Translations under genes and position numbers: made by a program | Shown here: positions 40,993 through 50,182 of the stretch, piece by piece | Layout: each line of letters opens with the position of its first letter | How positions within the stretch are numbered: the stretch's first letter is position 1 | Notes under the pieces: generated by a model | What the model was told of the DNA's origin: nothing | What the model saw: the letters and a program-made list of their open reading frames with translations, nothing else | Databases searched by the model: none | Assembly (NCBI GenBank): GCA_022822325.1 | Contig: JAJEBW010000036.1 | Span: 1-64,000, forward strand | Direction of reading: 5' to 3' | From: Gemmatimonadota bacterium | Lineage (GTDB): Bacteria > Gemmatimonadota > Gemmatimonadetes > Longimicrobiales > Gaopeijiaceae | Length of the DNA stretch: 64,000 bases

Positions 40993-42225
40993 ATGCGGGC
41001 CACCACTTCCCCCGCCCCCGGCGTCCCCGCCCCATCCGGCGCGATTCGCGTCGCGGTCATCGTGGCCCTTGCCCACCTCGTCAACGACTGCTACGCCTCG
41101 ATCCTGCCGCCGCTGCTTCCCCGCATCATGGATTCCATGCGGCTCTCGATCGCCGCCGCCGCCACCCTGGGCGCCGCCTTCGCCATCGCCACCGCGCTCC
41201 CCCAACCCGTCTTCGGCTACCTCTCCGACCGCTTCGGCCGCCGCGTCTTCGCCGTCGGGGGAATGGTCGCGAGCGCCGTCTTCGTTTCGCTGATCGGCTT
41301 CGCGCCCTCCTTCTGGCCCCTCCTTCTGATGCTGGTGCTCGGCGGACTCGGCGGCGCGGCCTTTCACCCGCCCGGGGCCAGCTACGCGGTGCGGGTCGGC
41401 GCGGGACGGGGCGGCGGCAAGCGCTATTCGGTCTTCTCCTTCGGCGGCGCGGTGGGCTACGCGATGGGTCCGCTCGTTGCGGTCGCGCTGGCCAGCCGTT
41501 TCGGTCTGGAGGGACTGTGGGTGGCCATGCTGCCCGCGATTGCGCTGGCGCCCTTCTTCTACCGGGGTCTTCCAAGCGGCCGCCGCGAGACCCGGGGCGC
41601 GACCCCTCCTCCGAGTCCCGCCGCCGTGCTGCGCCGCCTCGCCGGACCGCTTGGCGTCATCTTCGGGATCAGCGCGGCCATGGCCTTCGTGCAGCGCGTC
41701 TTTCTCACCATGGAACCGATCATCGTGGCCGAGATGGGGGGTTCGGAGGGGCTGGGGGCGGCGGCGCTCTCGGTGTATCTGGGGGCGCAGGCCTTTGGCA
41801 CGCTCACCGGTGGCTTCCTCGCCGACCGCATGAGTCGGCCGCGTCTGCTCTTCCGCCTCTGCGCGCTTGCGCTGCCCGTGCATCTCCTGGCCCTGTGGCT
41901 GGGACCGTGGAACCCCGGTGGAATGGCGGCCATTGCGGCGGCGGGGTTCCTGGGAATGGCGACCCTTCCCCCGATCGTGGTGATGGCGCAGGAGATGGAC
42001 CCGCGCGCGGCCGGGGCGAGTTCGGGGATCGTGATGGGGCTGGCCTGGGCGGTGGGGGCGGTGGGGGTGATGGGGACGGGGGCAGTGGCCGACGCAACCG
42101 GAGCGCAGATGGCGGCGCTGCTCTCCATGCCGGTCGCGGGGATCGCGGCGCTGCTGGCGCTGCATCCGGGGCTGCGGTACGATGACCCGGCGAGACCACC
42201 TCGGACTTCGCCCAAAACGCCGTAG
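40993..42225 (+). CDS. MFS transporter (fosmidomycin-resistance Fsr-like)
   Basis: A 410-residue transporter with about 12 membrane helices, starting at ATG 40993 behind GAGGA. Typical pieces are VIVALAHLVNDCYASILPPL and LSDRFGRRVFAVGGM between helices 2 and 3, and LADRMSRPRLLFRL between helices 8 and 9. HLVND-type starts are characteristic of the Fsr (fosmidomycin resistance) group, which exports drugs or metabolites by proton antiport. The stop (42225) lies 11 bases before the in-frame-independent Mrr remnant. Confidence 0.88.
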   Translation: MRATTSPAPGVPAPSGAIRVAVIVALAHLVNDCYASILPPLLPRIMDSMRLSIAAAATLGAAFAIATALPQPVFGYLSDRFGRRVFAVGGMVASAVFVSLIGFAPSFWPLLLMLVLGGLGGAAFHPPGASYAVRVGAGRGGGKRYSVFSFGGAVGYAMGPLVAVALASRFGLEGLWVAMLPAIALAPFFYRGLPSGRRETRGATPPPSPAAVLRRLAGPLGVIFGISAAMAFVQRVFLTMEPIIVAEMGGSEGLGAAALSVYLGAQAFGTLTGGFLADRMSRPRLLFRLCALALPVHLLALWLGPWNPGGMAAIAAAGFLGMATLPPIVVMAQEMDPRAAGASSGIVMGLAWAVGAVGVMGTGAVADATGAQMAALLSMPVAGIAALLALHPGLRYDDPARPPRTSPKTP

Positions 42226-42235
42226 ACCATGCCGA

Positions 42236-42376
42236 CTGATCCCTCAGCGGATCGCTCTGATCGACGGCCGCCAGCTCGCAAGGCTCATGGTCACGTACGG
42301 AATTGGCGTTAGAACCAGGACCACATACGAAATCAGGCGAATCGATGAAGACTACTTCGAATCCAGCGACTCCTGA
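42236..42376 (+). pseudogene. C-terminal remnant of an Mrr-type restriction endonuclease
   Basis: In the frame starting LIPQRIALIDGRQLARLMVT, then YGIGVRTRTTYEIRRIDEDY and FESSDS, closing at TGA 42374-42376. This is the conserved C-terminal end of Mrr (typically IVLIDG.xLAxLMIxxxVGV...TYEIKRID.DYF). Nothing upstream continues the gene; the catalytic QxK region is missing, so only ~46 codons survive. Codons such as AGA, AGG and ACA are commoner here than in neighbours, consistent with acquired DNA. The start codon of the next gene (ATG 42345) lies inside the remnant. Confidence 0.7.
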
Positions 42377-43805
42377 CGCGCAGCCGAAATCCCGGGACGC
42401 GTCGCCGACAGGCAATCCTCCCGCGTGGGGCCGCCGCGACTTCCTGAAGGCGGGGGCGCTCGGCACGGCCGCCACCGCGCTGGGCGCCTGCGACGCAGCC
42501 GACAGCCGCAGCCCGGACCAGCCAGGCCAGGCCAACACCGGCGCCATTCCCCCGTCCCTTCGCCCCGCCCCCGCCCAACCCCTCGCCGCTCCGGCCATCG
42601 AGACCGTGCGCATCGGCTTCGTGGGCGTCGGCGGGATGGGAACGGCGCATGTCCGCAATCTTGTCCGAATCGACGGGTGCGTCGTCGCCGCCATCTGCGA
42701 CATCCGCGAATCCCACGCCGAGCGCGCGGCCGGCATTGTCGAGGAAGCGGGTCATCCCCGTCCCGCCCTCTACACCGATGGCGAAACCGATTTCGAGCGA
42801 CTCTGCGCCGAGGCCGACCTCGATCTCGTCTACACGGCCACCCCCTGGCGCTGGCACGTTCCGGTTTGCGTCGCGGCGATGGAGAACGGCAAGCACGCGG
42901 CCACCGAGGTCCCCGCCGCCTACACCCTCGACGACTGCTGGCGCCTGGTCGAGACCGCCGAGCGCACGGAGCGCCACTGCGCAATGATGGAGAACGTCAA
43001 CTACGGACGCGCCGAACTGCTCTGCCTCAACCTTGTGCGCCAGGGCCTCCTGGGCGAGATCCTGCACGCCGAGTGCGGCTATCTTCACGACCTGCGCGCA
43101 ATCAAGTTCGCCGACGAAGGCGAGGGACTCTGGCGCCGTGATCACTCCTGGACGCGCAACGGCAACCTCTACCCCACGCACGGGCTCGGTCCGGTCGCCA
43201 ACTGCATGGACATCAACCGCGGGGACCGCTTTTCGCACCTTGTTTCCATGAGCGGCCCCTCGCGCGGATTGCAGGAATGGGCGGCCGCCAACTACCCGGA
43301 GGGCCACCCCAAACGCGCCGAGAGCTTCGCACTGGGCGACGTCAACGGCAGCCTCATCCAGACCGCGCTCGGGAAGACGATCTACGTGGCCCACGACACG
43401 AATCTTCCGCGTCCGTACGACAGAATCAACAAGGTTCAGGGGACCCGCGGGATCTTTCAGGGCTACCCCGACCGCGTCTACATCGAAGGCCGCAGCCCGT
43501 CGCACCGCTGGGAGGAACCCGGCGAGTACTACGACGAGTTTGAGCACCCTCTGTGGCAGGCGCTCCGCGAGGCGTCGATCGGCGCGGGCCACGGCGGCAT
43601 GGACTTCATGGAGGACTATCGGCTGATCAAGTGTCTGCGCGAGGGTCTGCCGCTGGACATGAACGTCTATGACGCGGCGGCGCTGAGCGCGGTGTGCGAG
43701 CTGTCGGAGATCAGCGTGGCGAATGGAAGCCGGCCGGTGGAGTTCCCGGACTTCACGCGGGGGCAGTGGCGGGAGTGGGCGCCCTGGCCGGTGGTGGGCG
43801 TGTAA
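42345..43805 (+). CDS. Tat-exported Gfo/Idh/MocA-family oxidoreductase
   Basis: A 486-residue protein. The twin-arginine signal is GRRDFLKAGALGTAATALGA (residues 29-48) with a following Cys, so it is probably a Tat lipoprotein. The Rossmann domain begins RIGFVGVGGMGTAHVRNL, and CDIRES, DLVYTATPWRWHV follow. The usual EKP motif is replaced by TEVPAA, typical of the glycosyl hydrolase-like GH109 branch. Such enzymes use a bound NAD(P) to oxidise or cleave sugars. Its start ATG 42345 lies inside the Mrr remnant, so its first ~11 residues (MKTTSNPATPD) are encoded by recycled DNA in another frame. It is followed by the PIN remnant on the opposite strand. Confidence 0.88.
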   Translation: MKTTSNPATPDAQPKSRDASPTGNPPAWGRRDFLKAGALGTAATALGACDAADSRSPDQPGQANTGAIPPSLRPAPAQPLAAPAIETVRIGFVGVGGMGTAHVRNLVRIDGCVVAAICDIRESHAERAAGIVEEAGHPRPALYTDGETDFERLCAEADLDLVYTATPWRWHVPVCVAAMENGKHAATEVPAAYTLDDCWRLVETAERTERHCAMMENVNYGRAELLCLNLVRQGLLGEILHAECGYLHDLRAIKFADEGEGLWRRDHSWTRNGNLYPTHGLGPVANCMDINRGDRFSHLVSMSGPSRGLQEWAAANYPEGHPKRAESFALGDVNGSLIQTALGKTIYVAHDTNLPRPYDRINKVQGTRGIFQGYPDRVYIEGRSPSHRWEEPGEYYDEFEHPLWQALREASIGAGHGGMDFMEDYRLIKCLREGLPLDMNVYDAAALSAVCELSEISVANGSRPVEFPDFTRGQWREWAPWPVVGV

Positions 43806-43860
43806 GGGAGGGGACCGTCACCCAACCGGGACGCGAACGGACCTTTCGATCGCCGGCTCC

Positions 43861-44208
43861 TCAAAGGTCGCGTGGCCAGATTTGCGGACGCCCCCGCAGG
43901 GTCACGGCGCCGAAGTCGCGCAGATCCAATGTGACGATGGCCCGTGCGCGAAGGCGTTCCGCTACGGCCATCACGGCGGCGTCGACCAGACCGAGCGAGA
44001 GGCTTCGGTAGCGACGATCGATCTCCAGGGCTCGATGCAGGTCGGATGGGATCCCCCACTCAATGGAATACCGATCATCGGCGAGATCCGCGCGAAAGGC
44101 GCGAATGGCGACGCGCCCCATCATCTTCGGGATCATGTGGTCGAGTTCGGGCAGGATGGCCCACGGCACGACCCAGCGGTCCGGGCGTCGCGCCCGATGG
44201 CAAGAAAC
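43861..44208 (-). pseudogene. N-terminally truncated VapC-type PIN ribonuclease
   Basis: The frame shows RWVVPWAILPELDHMI (strand 2 and helix with the second acidic residue), YRSLSLGLVDAAVMAVAER with the third acidic Asp, and IVTLDLRDFGAV with the fourth. The usual opening of the domain, with its first catalytic Asp, is absent: upstream frames continue only as Arg/Gly-rich junk and no antitoxin gene is found. So about 40 N-terminal codons are lost and the toxin is probably inactive. Confidence 0.6.
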
Positions 44209-44426
44209 CCGACCCCGCTCCCGCCCCTCCCAGTGCCCGGATCCTGCCGTTCGGTGTTTTGTCCACGCTGCGCCCGGCCAACACTTCGCCCCCCATGGCT
44301 GTCCTATGCCACATGGACACGAAACGCGCTCCGATCGCCCCCAAACGCCGCTTCCGGCCCGTCGGCCGCCCTTCCGTGGCCCGCGTTCGCCCGGTTCGCG
44401 GCGGCTCGCCCGCACCCCGGTTCCGC

Positions 44427-45260
44427 ATGACTTCCGAGCTTCGCGCCACTTCCGCGTTCCCGCGCGCGCCGTGCTTCGTCCGCATTCCGCCCGCCTTCGC
44501 GCTGTCGCTGCTCCTCCTGACCGCGCTTCACCCGGCGCTCGTTCCCGTAGCGCTTGCCGCGCAGGAGGGAGTCGTCACCTACACCTGGTCCCGCCAGTAC
44601 GACTTTGATCTTCCCGGCGACTGGGGCGCCAACCTTCCCGACTCCGAGAGCGGCACGACCGTCCTTCTCTTCAACGCCGCCGCCTCGCTGATGACCCCCG
44701 CCGCCGACGAGCCCGCCGATGGCCCCGTTGCCGGCGACCGGATCACCGACCGGATGCAGGGAATGCTGGCGCGGATGAAGGCCCGTTCCCCCTCGCGCGC
44801 CGACCAGGAGGTTGTGCGCGACACCTGGATCGGCTACGACAAGGGCACGATCGTCGAGACGCGCGATTTCATGGGGCGCACCTTCCTGATCGAGGGGGAG
44901 CGGCCCGAACATCAGTGGCGAATGACCGGGGAGCAGGCCGAGCACCTTGGGCGCATGGTGATGAAGGCGACGGCCGAGGTGGACAGCGCGGCGGTCGAGG
45001 CGTGGTTCGCGCCGGACATTCCGGTTCCGGGCGGTCCGGTGGGGTACGGCGGGTTGCCGGGGCTGATTCTGGTGCTTTCGGTGGATGGGGGGCGCGTGCA
45101 GTACTTCGCCTCCGAGATCGCGCTGGGCGAGGTGGATGGCGGTCTGATCCGGGTTCCGAAGAGGGGCGACCGGGTGACGCGCGAGGAATACGAAAAGATC
45201 GTGAACGAGAAGCTTGAAGAGTTGGAGAGGCTGAGGCGGCGCCGCGGTGGCGACCGCTAG
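44427..45260 (+). CDS. GLPGLI-family exported protein
   Basis: A 277-residue protein. ATG 44427 gives a signal peptide (residues ~20-46, LSLLLLTALHPALVPVALAAQ). The core has TWIGYDKGTIVETRDFMGRT, AWFAPDIPVPGGPVGYGGLP with the family's GLPGLI-like motif GGLPGLILVLS, and a charged helical tail ending RLRRRRGGDR. The family is best known in Bacteroidota, where the gene is found before a beta-barrel outer-membrane receptor. That is exactly the arrangement here: the receptor begins 60 bases later. Function unknown, periplasmic. Confidence 0.83.
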   Translation: MTSELRATSAFPRAPCFVRIPPAFALSLLLLTALHPALVPVALAAQEGVVTYTWSRQYDFDLPGDWGANLPDSESGTTVLLFNAAASLMTPAADEPADGPVAGDRITDRMQGMLARMKARSPSRADQEVVRDTWIGYDKGTIVETRDFMGRTFLIEGERPEHQWRMTGEQAEHLGRMVMKATAEVDSAAVEAWFAPDIPVPGGPVGYGGLPGLILVLSVDGGRVQYFASEIALGEVDGGLIRVPKRGDRVTREEYEKIVNEKLEELERLRRRRGGDR

Positions 45261-45320
45261 CAGGACTTCGTGGATCGGGGATTTCCGGAGGGAATCGTGG
45301 ATGCAGCGACGAGTGGTCAT

Positions 45321-48209
45321 ATGAGTGTGCAGGCGAACGAGAACCGGGGGCGGGGGGGAAGACGGGGCGGTGCGCGCGGCGGGGGGGGGGCGAGGGCGGG
45401 CCGGACGCTGATCCCGGCGGCGCTGGCGCTGATCCTTGCGGTCGTGGCTGCCCCGGCCGGCGCGCAGCAGACGGGGGATTACGAGGTGCGCGGGGTGGTG
45501 GCGGATTCGGCGGGCGCCGGACTTCGCAATGCCATGGTGGTGGCGCTCACGCGGGCCGACTCGGTTCTGACCCGCTACGCCCTCAGCTCAGGCGACGGGA
45601 GCTTCGTCATCGAGGGGCTGGAGCCGGGCGAGTACATCCTTCAGGTCACGCTGATCGGCTTCGAGCTCTTCGGCCGCGACTTCGAGATCACGAACGCTCA
45701 TGTGGACGCGGGCCAGGTGGTCATGTCCACCGCGGCGATCGAGATGGACGAGCTGGTCGTGAGCGTCGAGCACGTGCCCTTCGTGAACCGCCGCGACACC
45801 CTCAGCTACAACGTTCTCGCCTTCCCGACCCCGCCGAACTCCACCGTCGAGGAGCTCCTGCGAAGACTCCCCGGCGTTCAGGTCGAGGACGACGGCACGA
45901 TCACGGCGCAGGGAGAGACCGTCCAGAATGTCCTGGTGGACGGCAAGGAGTTCTTCGGCCAGGATCCGACGGTCGCCACCCGCAACCTGCCCGCCGACGC
46001 GATCCAGCAGATCGATGTGTACGACAAGGAATCCGACATGGCCGAGTTCACCGGAATTCCCGACGGCCAGGAGGAGCGCACGATCGACCTGCGGCTGCGG
46101 GAAGAGGCCCGGGTCGGCTACTTCGGGCGCGCGAATGGAGGACTGGGAGGCGATGTCGACAACCAGGGCCGGCTCGCCACGGCGATCGGCAACGAGGCGC
46201 GCTACGAGGGATCCTTCTCGCTGAACCGCTTCTCGCCCAGCAGGCAGCTTGCGCTGACCGCCAACGCGAACAACGTCAACCGGGCCCGATTCAACTGGGG
46301 TGGATTCGGCGATTTCGCCGGACGCGGAGGCGGTGGAGGCAACAACGACGGCTTCACCGAAACCGTGAGCCTGGGGGTGAATGGAAGCCAGGACTTCGGC
46401 GACGAGGACAACTGGCTGCGCGGAAGCTACTTCATCAGCGAGCTAGACAACCTGCAGGACCGGACGCTGCAGCAGCATGCGCTCTTCGGCGCGACGGTCG
46501 GTTCCCTTGTGGACCAGACCAGCAACCAGGAGGCCGGAAATCGCAATCACCGCCTCAATCTCAATGGCCAGGTCACCTTCTCGGAGGGCCACGATCTGCG
46601 ACTGCGGATGAACGGCAACTCGCGCGCGTCCTCCCTTACCTCCTTCGCCGCCCGCGAGACGCACACGCTGAGCGGCAACATGCTCAACTCGGCCACCACC
46701 GACTACCTTGTGGACGGCGACGACATGGGCGGGGATGCCCGTCTGACCTGGCGCAGGCGGCTCAACGACGACGGCCGCAGCCTGGTCGCGGAATTCAGCA
46801 GCCGCTTGCAGGATTCGGATGTCAATTCGAATCTCTCCTCGACCGTGACCGGGAATGCGCGCAGCCAGCGCGGCGGCGATGGCCAGGACGACGGCGGCGT
46901 CGAGCACATCCTCCAGGAGCAGTCGCGGGTGGGCCGAACCTGGAACAATTCGGCGCGGATCTCGCTCACGCAGCCGCTTGCCGAGGGCCACACGATGGAG
47001 CTCTTCGGACGGCGCAACGCCACGCGCGAGGACCGCGACAACTCCGTCCACGACATCGTCAATGGAACGCCGATCTACAACGCGCGCATGAGCTCCGGTT
47101 TCGAGCGGGCCTACACCTATCTCCTGGGCGGAGGGCGCTACAGCCGCAACACCGAGCGCTCCTGGTTCACCGTGGGATTGCGGGTGCAGCGTTCCCGGCT
47201 CGACGGTACGATTCTGGACCGCGACGAGACGATCGAGAACGGCTACACGCACCTTCTGGCCAATGCGCAGCTCAAGAGCGAAGTCAGGGACGGGCACAAC
47301 CTGGAGCTCCGCTACGACGGCAGCAGCAACGAACCCTCCCTCACCCAGCTTCAGCCCTTCGCGAACAACACCGATCCCCTCAACGTCTATTCCGGGAATC
47401 CCGATCTGCGCCCCGAATACAGGCACAGACTTCGCGCCGAGTATCGGTTCTTCGACCAGTTCAGCTTCGTCAATCTCTTCACCTACGGGGGCTTCACCTA
47501 CACCGACAACAGCATCTCGACCTCGCGCATCTTCGACGAGCGGGGCTTCCAGACGCGGATGCCGGTCAACACCGAGGGCGAGCGGTCGGGCAACGTCGGC
47601 GTCAACTTCGGCACCCCGATCCGCAGGCTGGGGATTGACCTGGATCTGGATTACGGCGTCACCTACAGCGAGGGCACCGAACTCATCAATCTTGCCACGA
47701 ACGACAGCCGCATCCTGCGCAACAGCCTCGAGTTCAGCGTCGAGAACCGGATGAAGGAGCGCTTCGACCTGGAGGCGAGGGTGGAGCTGGACTTCAACGA
47801 TGTGGAGTATTCGCTCAACCAGGAACTCAATCGCAGCTACATGAACACCGAATACGAGTTGGAGGGCACCTGGTACCTTGGCCAGAGCTGGACGCTTGAG
47901 TCGGAGTTCCGCTACCGCACCTACGACGAGGGCCTGTTCTCAGCCACGCGCAACTCCGGATCGCGCAATGTCGCGCGCTGGGACGCCTCCATCATGCGGC
48001 GGATTCTCGACGATCGCGCCGAGATCGAGCTGCGCGCCTACGATCTGCTGAACCAGAATCAGGGCGTTTCGGTCACCAATTCGTCGAGCTACATCCAGGA
48101 GTCGCGCACCGAATCGCTTGGCCAGTACTTCATGTTCCGCGTGATGTACCGGCTGGGGTCGCGGATGGGGGGCGGGCGCGGCATGGGAGGCAGAGGACGC
48201 GGACGGTAG
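45321..48209 (+). CDS. TonB-dependent-receptor-like outer-membrane beta-barrel (OMP_b-brl_3 type)
   Basis: A 962-residue protein. After a Gly/Arg-rich start and signal (TLIPAALALILAVVAAPAGA) come a carboxypeptidase-like domain (YEVRGVVADSAGAGLRNAM), a plug-type segment (EELLRRLPGVQVEDDGTITA, VQNVLVDGKEFFGQDPTVAT, LPADAIQQIDVYDKES), and a long barrel with many Asn-rich turns, ending GGGRGMGGRGRGR. It belongs to the outer-membrane barrel group that accompanies GLPGLI proteins in Bacteroidota. The C-terminus is disordered and basic, unlike typical barrels that end in an aromatic residue. ATG 45321 is preferred; an in-frame GTG 45270 is also possible. Confidence 0.88.
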   Translation: MSVQANENRGRGGRRGGARGGGGARAGRTLIPAALALILAVVAAPAGAQQTGDYEVRGVVADSAGAGLRNAMVVALTRADSVLTRYALSSGDGSFVIEGLEPGEYILQVTLIGFELFGRDFEITNAHVDAGQVVMSTAAIEMDELVVSVEHVPFVNRRDTLSYNVLAFPTPPNSTVEELLRRLPGVQVEDDGTITAQGETVQNVLVDGKEFFGQDPTVATRNLPADAIQQIDVYDKESDMAEFTGIPDGQEERTIDLRLREEARVGYFGRANGGLGGDVDNQGRLATAIGNEARYEGSFSLNRFSPSRQLALTANANNVNRARFNWGGFGDFAGRGGGGGNNDGFTETVSLGVNGSQDFGDEDNWLRGSYFISELDNLQDRTLQQHALFGATVGSLVDQTSNQEAGNRNHRLNLNGQVTFSEGHDLRLRMNGNSRASSLTSFAARETHTLSGNMLNSATTDYLVDGDDMGGDARLTWRRRLNDDGRSLVAEFSSRLQDSDVNSNLSSTVTGNARSQRGGDGQDDGGVEHILQEQSRVGRTWNNSARISLTQPLAEGHTMELFGRRNATREDRDNSVHDIVNGTPIYNARMSSGFERAYTYLLGGGRYSRNTERSWFTVGLRVQRSRLDGTILDRDETIENGYTHLLANAQLKSEVRDGHNLELRYDGSSNEPSLTQLQPFANNTDPLNVYSGNPDLRPEYRHRLRAEYRFFDQFSFVNLFTYGGFTYTDNSISTSRIFDERGFQTRMPVNTEGERSGNVGVNFGTPIRRLGIDLDLDYGVTYSEGTELINLATNDSRILRNSLEFSVENRMKERFDLEARVELDFNDVEYSLNQELNRSYMNTEYELEGTWYLGQSWTLESEFRYRTYDEGLFSATRNSGSRNVARWDASIMRRILDDRAEIELRAYDLLNQNQGVSVTNSSSYIQESRTESLGQYFMFRVMYRLGSRMGGGRGMGGRGRGR

Positions 48210-48300
48210 GCGCCAATGGGGTCTGGTCGCGCCTTGCCGGCCCCGGGCGCCTCGCCGATCCCGGTGTGCGCTCGTGATCATCCAGGGACGGCTTGATCCG

Positions 48301-50118
48301 ATGCGGATTGATCCGATGTGGACCGCGCGGGGAACGCTTCCCCTCCTTTTCCTGCTGGCCGCCTGTGTGGGTGCGGGCGATGATCGCACCGGGAGCGGCG
48401 GCTCGGCGAATGCTCCGGGGGGTGCGGGCGACGCTGCCGAACGGACCGAGGTGTGGACGGACGGCAGCCTTGACGATTGGTCGGGCGTGGCTCCGGCGGT
48501 GGTCGATCCGAAGGGGGACGCGCCCGCCGGCTCGCCGGTCGATCTCGGTGCGGTGGCCATCCAGGACGATCGCCGCTTTCTGCACATCCTTGCCGATCTG
48601 GGCGACACCGTCACCGTTCTGGGGATGCGCGGTTCAGTCGAGATCGTGCTCGATGTCGATGGCGACGCGGAGAGCGGAGGTCGTTACGGCGGGATGGATG
48701 GCGCCGATCTGGTCGTGATCCTGAGCCTGCCCACCGATCCCCCGCACCAGGGACATGGGTTGGGGGTGGGGATTCGCCATGTGAGCGAGCGCGGCGTGGG
48801 CCCGATCGAGAGCGCCGACGCGATCGGTTTGCTCCTGGCGCCGACCCACTCCGCCGACCATTTCGAGATTCGGATGGATCGGACGGGACTGGCCCGCATC
48901 TCCCGTGCCAACAACGCTTTGTCCACAATGGCCGGCCGGGTGGCGGACTCGCGGACGGATAGCTTGCCGCGTCGGTCGCAGCCGGTCGCGGGTCGTGCGT
49001 CGGCGGGAGAAGGTCGGCGGTCGCCGGACCCGGCCGGCGGGCAGCGGGTGCGGGGTCGGTTGCGGTATCTGCTGGAGGGCAACCCGGTCGACGAGACCGC
49101 CATCTTCACGCATCTCCTGGCGACCGAGCCGGGCCCGGATCCTCCGCTTCTCGGCGCCGATGCGTTGGCGCGCAGCCCGGAAACGCTGCGGGTCGTGGCG
49201 TGGAATGTCTCCAGCGTCAGCTTCCGCTTCAACCGGGACGCTTTCCGTCGCGTGCTGAAGGCGCTCGATCCCGATGTGCTCCTCCTCGACGAGCTGCATT
49301 CCTCGGTCAGCCTGGACGATCTGACCCGCTTCGGCCCCCATTCCCCGGACGATCCGCGCGCGCAGCCCGGTGGCGTCGCGGGAACGCGGGGTTCGTGGCG
49401 ATGGTGGCTGGCGACCGGGGGTGGACGACAGCGAACGGCGGTGGGCGCCAGGGGTTTGCCGTTGCGGGGGGCGCCGGAAATGTCCCGTATCGACCACGAC
49501 GCGGATGCGCTGGCCCGCTGGCTCGCGGCGGTGGGAAACGAGCCCGAGGCGCCCGGAATGCCGACCCCGGAGACGTTGGCCGAGACGGAGGCCGCGGGAG
49601 GGCTCTCGGCGACGGGGGCATGGGTGACGGTGGAGGGACGAGAGGTCCTCTTTGTGCCGGTCGACCTCCAGAGCGCGGGCTACGATGGATCTCCCCGCGA
49701 CCGGCTGCGAGAGTTGCAGGCCCGGAGACTCAACCGGGCGATCGAGGCCGCGCTGGCCGGGAAACCGCAAGCGGGGCTGGTGGTGGCCGGCGATCTCAAC
49801 CTCGTGGGGTCGATCCGTCCGCTCGAGGCGCTGCGGCGGGGGGTGGGGGTGGGGGGACAAGATCTGGACGTCGCGCGTCCGGTTCGTCTTCGCGACCGCT
49901 CGCTCTCCACCTGGCGCAGCATCTGGGGCGACGATCCCTTCTCGCCGGGACGGCTGGACTTCCTTCTCTATCGCGGCGCCGTCATGCAGGTTGCCCGAGC
50001 CTTCGTCTTCGACGCGGCCGACCTCTCCGCGCAGGCCCGCGCCGCACTCCAGCTCCTGCCGTCCGATACGGAAAAATCCGATCACCTGCCGCTGGTCGTG
50101 GACTTCGCATTGCGGTGA
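48301..50118 (+). CDS. lipoprotein of the endonuclease/exonuclease/phosphatase fold
   Basis: About 605 residues with a lipoprotein signal ending LLAAC. The first ~230 residues form a beta-rich domain (VWTDGSLDDWSGVAPAVVD) seen in surface proteins. The EEP fold follows: RVVAWNVSSV (Asn site), LLLDELHSSV (Glu), VVAGDLNLVGS (Asp/Asn) and SDHLPLVVDFALR (Asp-His), a complete metal and catalytic set. It should cleave phosphodiester or phosphomonoester bonds of nucleic acids or lipids outside the cell. ATG 48301 and ATG 48316 both give a signal; an upstream GTG 48274 is less likely. It is 92 bases after the barrel gene. Confidence 0.8.
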   Translation: MRIDPMWTARGTLPLLFLLAACVGAGDDRTGSGGSANAPGGAGDAAERTEVWTDGSLDDWSGVAPAVVDPKGDAPAGSPVDLGAVAIQDDRRFLHILADLGDTVTVLGMRGSVEIVLDVDGDAESGGRYGGMDGADLVVILSLPTDPPHQGHGLGVGIRHVSERGVGPIESADAIGLLLAPTHSADHFEIRMDRTGLARISRANNALSTMAGRVADSRTDSLPRRSQPVAGRASAGEGRRSPDPAGGQRVRGRLRYLLEGNPVDETAIFTHLLATEPGPDPPLLGADALARSPETLRVVAWNVSSVSFRFNRDAFRRVLKALDPDVLLLDELHSSVSLDDLTRFGPHSPDDPRAQPGGVAGTRGSWRWWLATGGGRQRTAVGARGLPLRGAPEMSRIDHDADALARWLAAVGNEPEAPGMPTPETLAETEAAGGLSATGAWVTVEGREVLFVPVDLQSAGYDGSPRDRLRELQARRLNRAIEAALAGKPQAGLVVAGDLNLVGSIRPLEALRRGVGVGGQDLDVARPVRLRDRSLSTWRSIWGDDPFSPGRLDFLLYRGAVMQVARAFVFDAADLSAQARAALQLLPSDTEKSDHLPLVVDFALR

Positions 50119-50182
50119 CCGGCCGCCCCCTTGTGCATCGTCGCTGCGGTGCGCATTGCAGGGGGTCAGTACAAGCCGGGGG

